Shown: piece after piece, positions 3,946-5,526 of the stretch
Layout of the letters: every line of letters starts with the position of its first letter
Numbering within the stretch: position 1 is the stretch's first letter
Notes under the pieces: generated by a model
The model's input: the letters and a program-made list of their open reading frames with translations, nothing else
Database searches by the model: none
Told to the model about the DNA's origin: nothing
DNA from: an archaeon
GTDB lineage: Archaea; Thermoproteota; Nitrososphaeria; Nitrososphaerales; Gagatemarchaeaceae
DNA length: 5,526 bases
Assembly: GCA_021822995.1 (NCBI GenBank)
Contig: JAKAPN010000082.1
Coordinates: 1-5,526, forward strand
Direction: 5' to 3'
Program-made: the position numbers and the translations under genes

Positions 3946-4989
3946 TTGCCGACGAAGAAAGACTACCTCAAACGGGAGCTCCGGCATTTCGACATCAAGA
4001 AGCACGACGTGGTCCCCGTCATCGAGGACTACGCGTCCATGGCCTTCCAGGCCAGGAACCTGTACAGGGCGTCCAGGATATACGACAGGATGCTCGGTGA
4101 CAGGGACTGCACCGTCATACTGACCCTCGCCGGCTCGCTCTTCAGCGCCGGCCTGAAGGAGGTCGTGGTGGACATGGTGGAAAACGATATGGTCGACGCG
4201 ATAGTCTCCACCGGCGCCTTGATGGTCGACCAGGACTTCTTCGAGGCGCTGGGCTTCAAGCACTACCTGGGCACCCCGCACACCGACGACGACGAGCTGA
4301 AGCGCCTCCATATAGACAGGATATACGACACATACATCGACGAAGACGACCTGCGCGTCTGCGACGAGACGGTTGGGAAGATAGCTGATGCACTGGAGCC
4401 CCGCCCCTACTCCTCGCGCGAGTTCATAGCCGAGATGGGGAGGTACCTGGACAGGGAGGGGGCCAAGTCCAGGTCGGTGGTCTTCAGCGCATTCAAGAAG
4501 GATGTCCCTATATTCGTCCCCGCCTTCTCAGACTCGAGCGCAGGGTTCGGGCTCATACAGCACCAGACCAGGAAGCAGAAGCACATGAGCATCGACTCGG
4601 CCAAAGACTTCCTGGAGCTGACGAAGGTGAAGCTGAACTCCAGGGAGACCGGCCTGCTGATGGTCGGGGGCGGCGTGCCGAAGAACTTCGCGCAGGACAT
4701 AGTGGTCGCGGCGGACATACTGGCGGAGGACGCCAAGATGCACAAGTACGCAGTGCAGCTGACGGTGGCGGACGAAAGGGACGGCGGCCTTTCCGGCTCG
4801 ACGCTGAAGGAGGCGCATTCGTGGGGGAAGGTGGACGTCGGGAGCGAGCAGATGGTCTTCGGGGAGGCGACGATAAACTTCTCACTCCTCGCAGCCTACG
4901 CATACCACAGGGGCTCGTGGAAGCAGAGGGAAGCTAGACGGCTCGCGCGCATCTTCGCCCTGGAGCGGACCGCGCCGCCTGTCTCCTGA
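3946..4989 (+). CDS. dys: deoxyhypusine synthase family protein (DHS or DHS-like)
   Basis: A 347-residue, full-length member of the deoxyhypusine synthase family. Classical DHS uses NAD and spermidine to place an aminobutyl group on a lysine of aIF5A. Landmarks include AGSLFSAG (62-69) and VSTGA (87-91) of the NAD-binding fold, FSDSSAG (194-200), GGGVPKN (241-247), and ERDGG...KEAHSWGK, whose Lys295 aligns with catalytic Lys329 of human DHS. Glu289, Trp293 and Asp196 match human Glu323, Trp327 and Asp238. Three spermidine-contacting residues are changed: human Asp243, His288 and Asp316 become Phe201, Asn247 and Leu282. The protein may thus be a DHS-like paralogue with another amine substrate; the symbol is tentative. 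The TTG start at 3946 is supported by the TATA box about 36 bp upstream and by the natural N-terminus; the first ATG is internal. It ends convergently, 29 bp from the ferrochelatase stop. Confidence 0.88.
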   Translation: MPTKKDYLKRELRHFDIKKHDVVPVIEDYASMAFQARNLYRASRIYDRMLGDRDCTVILTLAGSLFSAGLKEVVVDMVENDMVDAIVSTGALMVDQDFFEALGFKHYLGTPHTDDDELKRLHIDRIYDTYIDEDDLRVCDETVGKIADALEPRPYSSREFIAEMGRYLDREGAKSRSVVFSAFKKDVPIFVPAFSDSSAGFGLIQHQTRKQKHMSIDSAKDFLELTKVKLNSRETGLLMVGGGVPKNFAQDIVVAADILAEDAKMHKYAVQLTVADERDGGLSGSTLKEAHSWGKVDVGSEQMVFGEATINFSLLAAYAYHRGSWKQREARRLARIFALERTAPPVS

Positions 4990-5018
4990 TTCGAGCCACG
5001 GTTCGGACGCCGCCCTGT

Positions 5019-5526
5019 TTAGGCGTACCCGTACTTCTCCGCCAGCGCGACCAGGCACTCCACGAAGTCTTCGGAGTCGTTGAATGAGGGACACCTCCTC
5101 AGCTCGGCCCCCTTCGACGTGGCCAGCTCCACGCACTCCACGTCTATGTCGTAGAGTACCTCCAGGTGGTCGGACACGAAGCCTATCGGTGCCATGAGGA
5201 ACCTGCGCTCCCCCCGCGCGGCCAGCCCGTCAAGGTGCTCCAGCACGTCGGGGCCCAGCCACCCCTCCCCCGTCCCGCCGGCGCTCTGGAAGGCGAAGCT
5301 CCACCTCTCCGGCCTGGCCTTCCCGTTTATCAGCTCGCACGTCTTCATCAGCTCGTCCCTGTAGGGGTCCCCCTCCCCCAGTATCCTCTCCGGCAGGCTG
5401 TGGGCCGAGTAGAGCAAGTGGAAGCCGCCGAACCCCTCCGCGGCGCGCCCGATCCTCCGGGCCCACGCGTCGACGAACTGGGGCAGGTCGTGCCAGGACC
5501 TGACGAGGTCGATCTTCAGATCGGAA
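5019..5526 (-). CDS. hemH: ferrochelatase, C-terminal half (5' end outside window)
   Basis: The minus-strand frame is open from the window edge to TAA at 5021-5019, giving 168 codons of a protein normally 310-350 long. Ferrochelatase inserts Fe2+ into a porphyrin to complete heme or coproheme. Three signatures are present in order: LLYSAHSLPERIL with the metal-binding His (codon 5402-5400), FQSAGGTGEGWLGPDV, and GFVSDHLEVLYDID with the catalytic Glu (codon 5162-5160). The last two resemble Bacillus-type coproporphyrin ferrochelatase (CpfC) more than the animal enzyme, so coproporphyrin may be the substrate; this is inference. No C-terminal 2Fe-2S cysteine cluster or membrane anchor is visible, so the enzyme is likely soluble or peripheral. 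An in-frame TTG at 5417 is internal and not the start. The gene is convergent with the one ending at 4989, so the two are not co-transcribed. Confidence 0.93.
   Translation of the reverse strand, partial: SDLKIDLVRSWHDLPQFVDAWARRIGRAAEGFGGFHLLYSAHSLPERILGEGDPYRDELMKTCELINGKARPERWSFAFQSAGGTGEGWLGPDVLEHLDGLAARGERRFLMAPIGFVSDHLEVLYDIDVECVELATSKGAELRRCPSFNDSEDFVECLVALAEKYGYA

Noticed and set aside
3877..4311. 144-codon minus-strand frame over the start of the DHS-family gene
   Set aside because: It is a His/Val-rich antisense shadow of a conserved enzyme and would cross the tRNA promoter.

Overview
The window looks archaeal, most likely a moderately GC-rich member of Thermoplasmata or the TACK group; the phylum is not settled. 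Pointers are TATA elements about 26-37 bp upstream of several starts with little or no Shine-Dalgarno signal, heavy use of AGG arginine and ATA isoleucine codons, a deoxyhypusine-synthase family protein, a vapBC pair of archaeal style, a tyrosine-recombinase fragment of archaeal type, and a tRNA gene without an encoded CCA.

Layout. 2-802 (+) is the C-terminal part of an IS4-superfamily DDE transposase. 885-1283 (-) is a small VOC/glyoxalase-fold protein, and 1409-2215 (+) a divergently placed alpha/beta hydrolase. 2216-2608 has no convincing gene: two hairpins and a palindrome sit just behind the hydrolase, then comes a GC-rich, repeat-containing block and the promoter of a toxin-antitoxin operon. 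2609-3222 (+) is that operon, an AbrB-type antitoxin and a PIN-domain toxin overlapping by 4 bp. 3223-3770 is a graveyard: the fragment of a probable extracellular protein (+) butts against the first ~59 codons of a tyrosine integrase (-), followed by a tRNA 3'-end-like relic. 3774-3847 (-) is an intact tRNA with anticodon CAU. 3946-4989 (+) is a deoxyhypusine-synthase-family enzyme starting at TTG. 5019-5526 (-) is the C-terminal half of ferrochelatase.

Interpretation. The outer genes (deoxyhypusine synthase family, ferrochelatase) look like chromosomal core. The stretch between the transposase and the tRNA looks like accessory DNA: lower GC, a toxin-antitoxin pair, a broken integrase next to a tRNA gene and a broken secreted-protein gene. 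The simplest reading is an element once integrated at the tRNA and since deleted and scrambled. I see no complete novel multigene system. The most unusual points are the integrase/tRNA debris and a deoxyhypusine-synthase homologue that keeps the catalytic lysine but lacks three residues that bind spermidine in the human enzyme.
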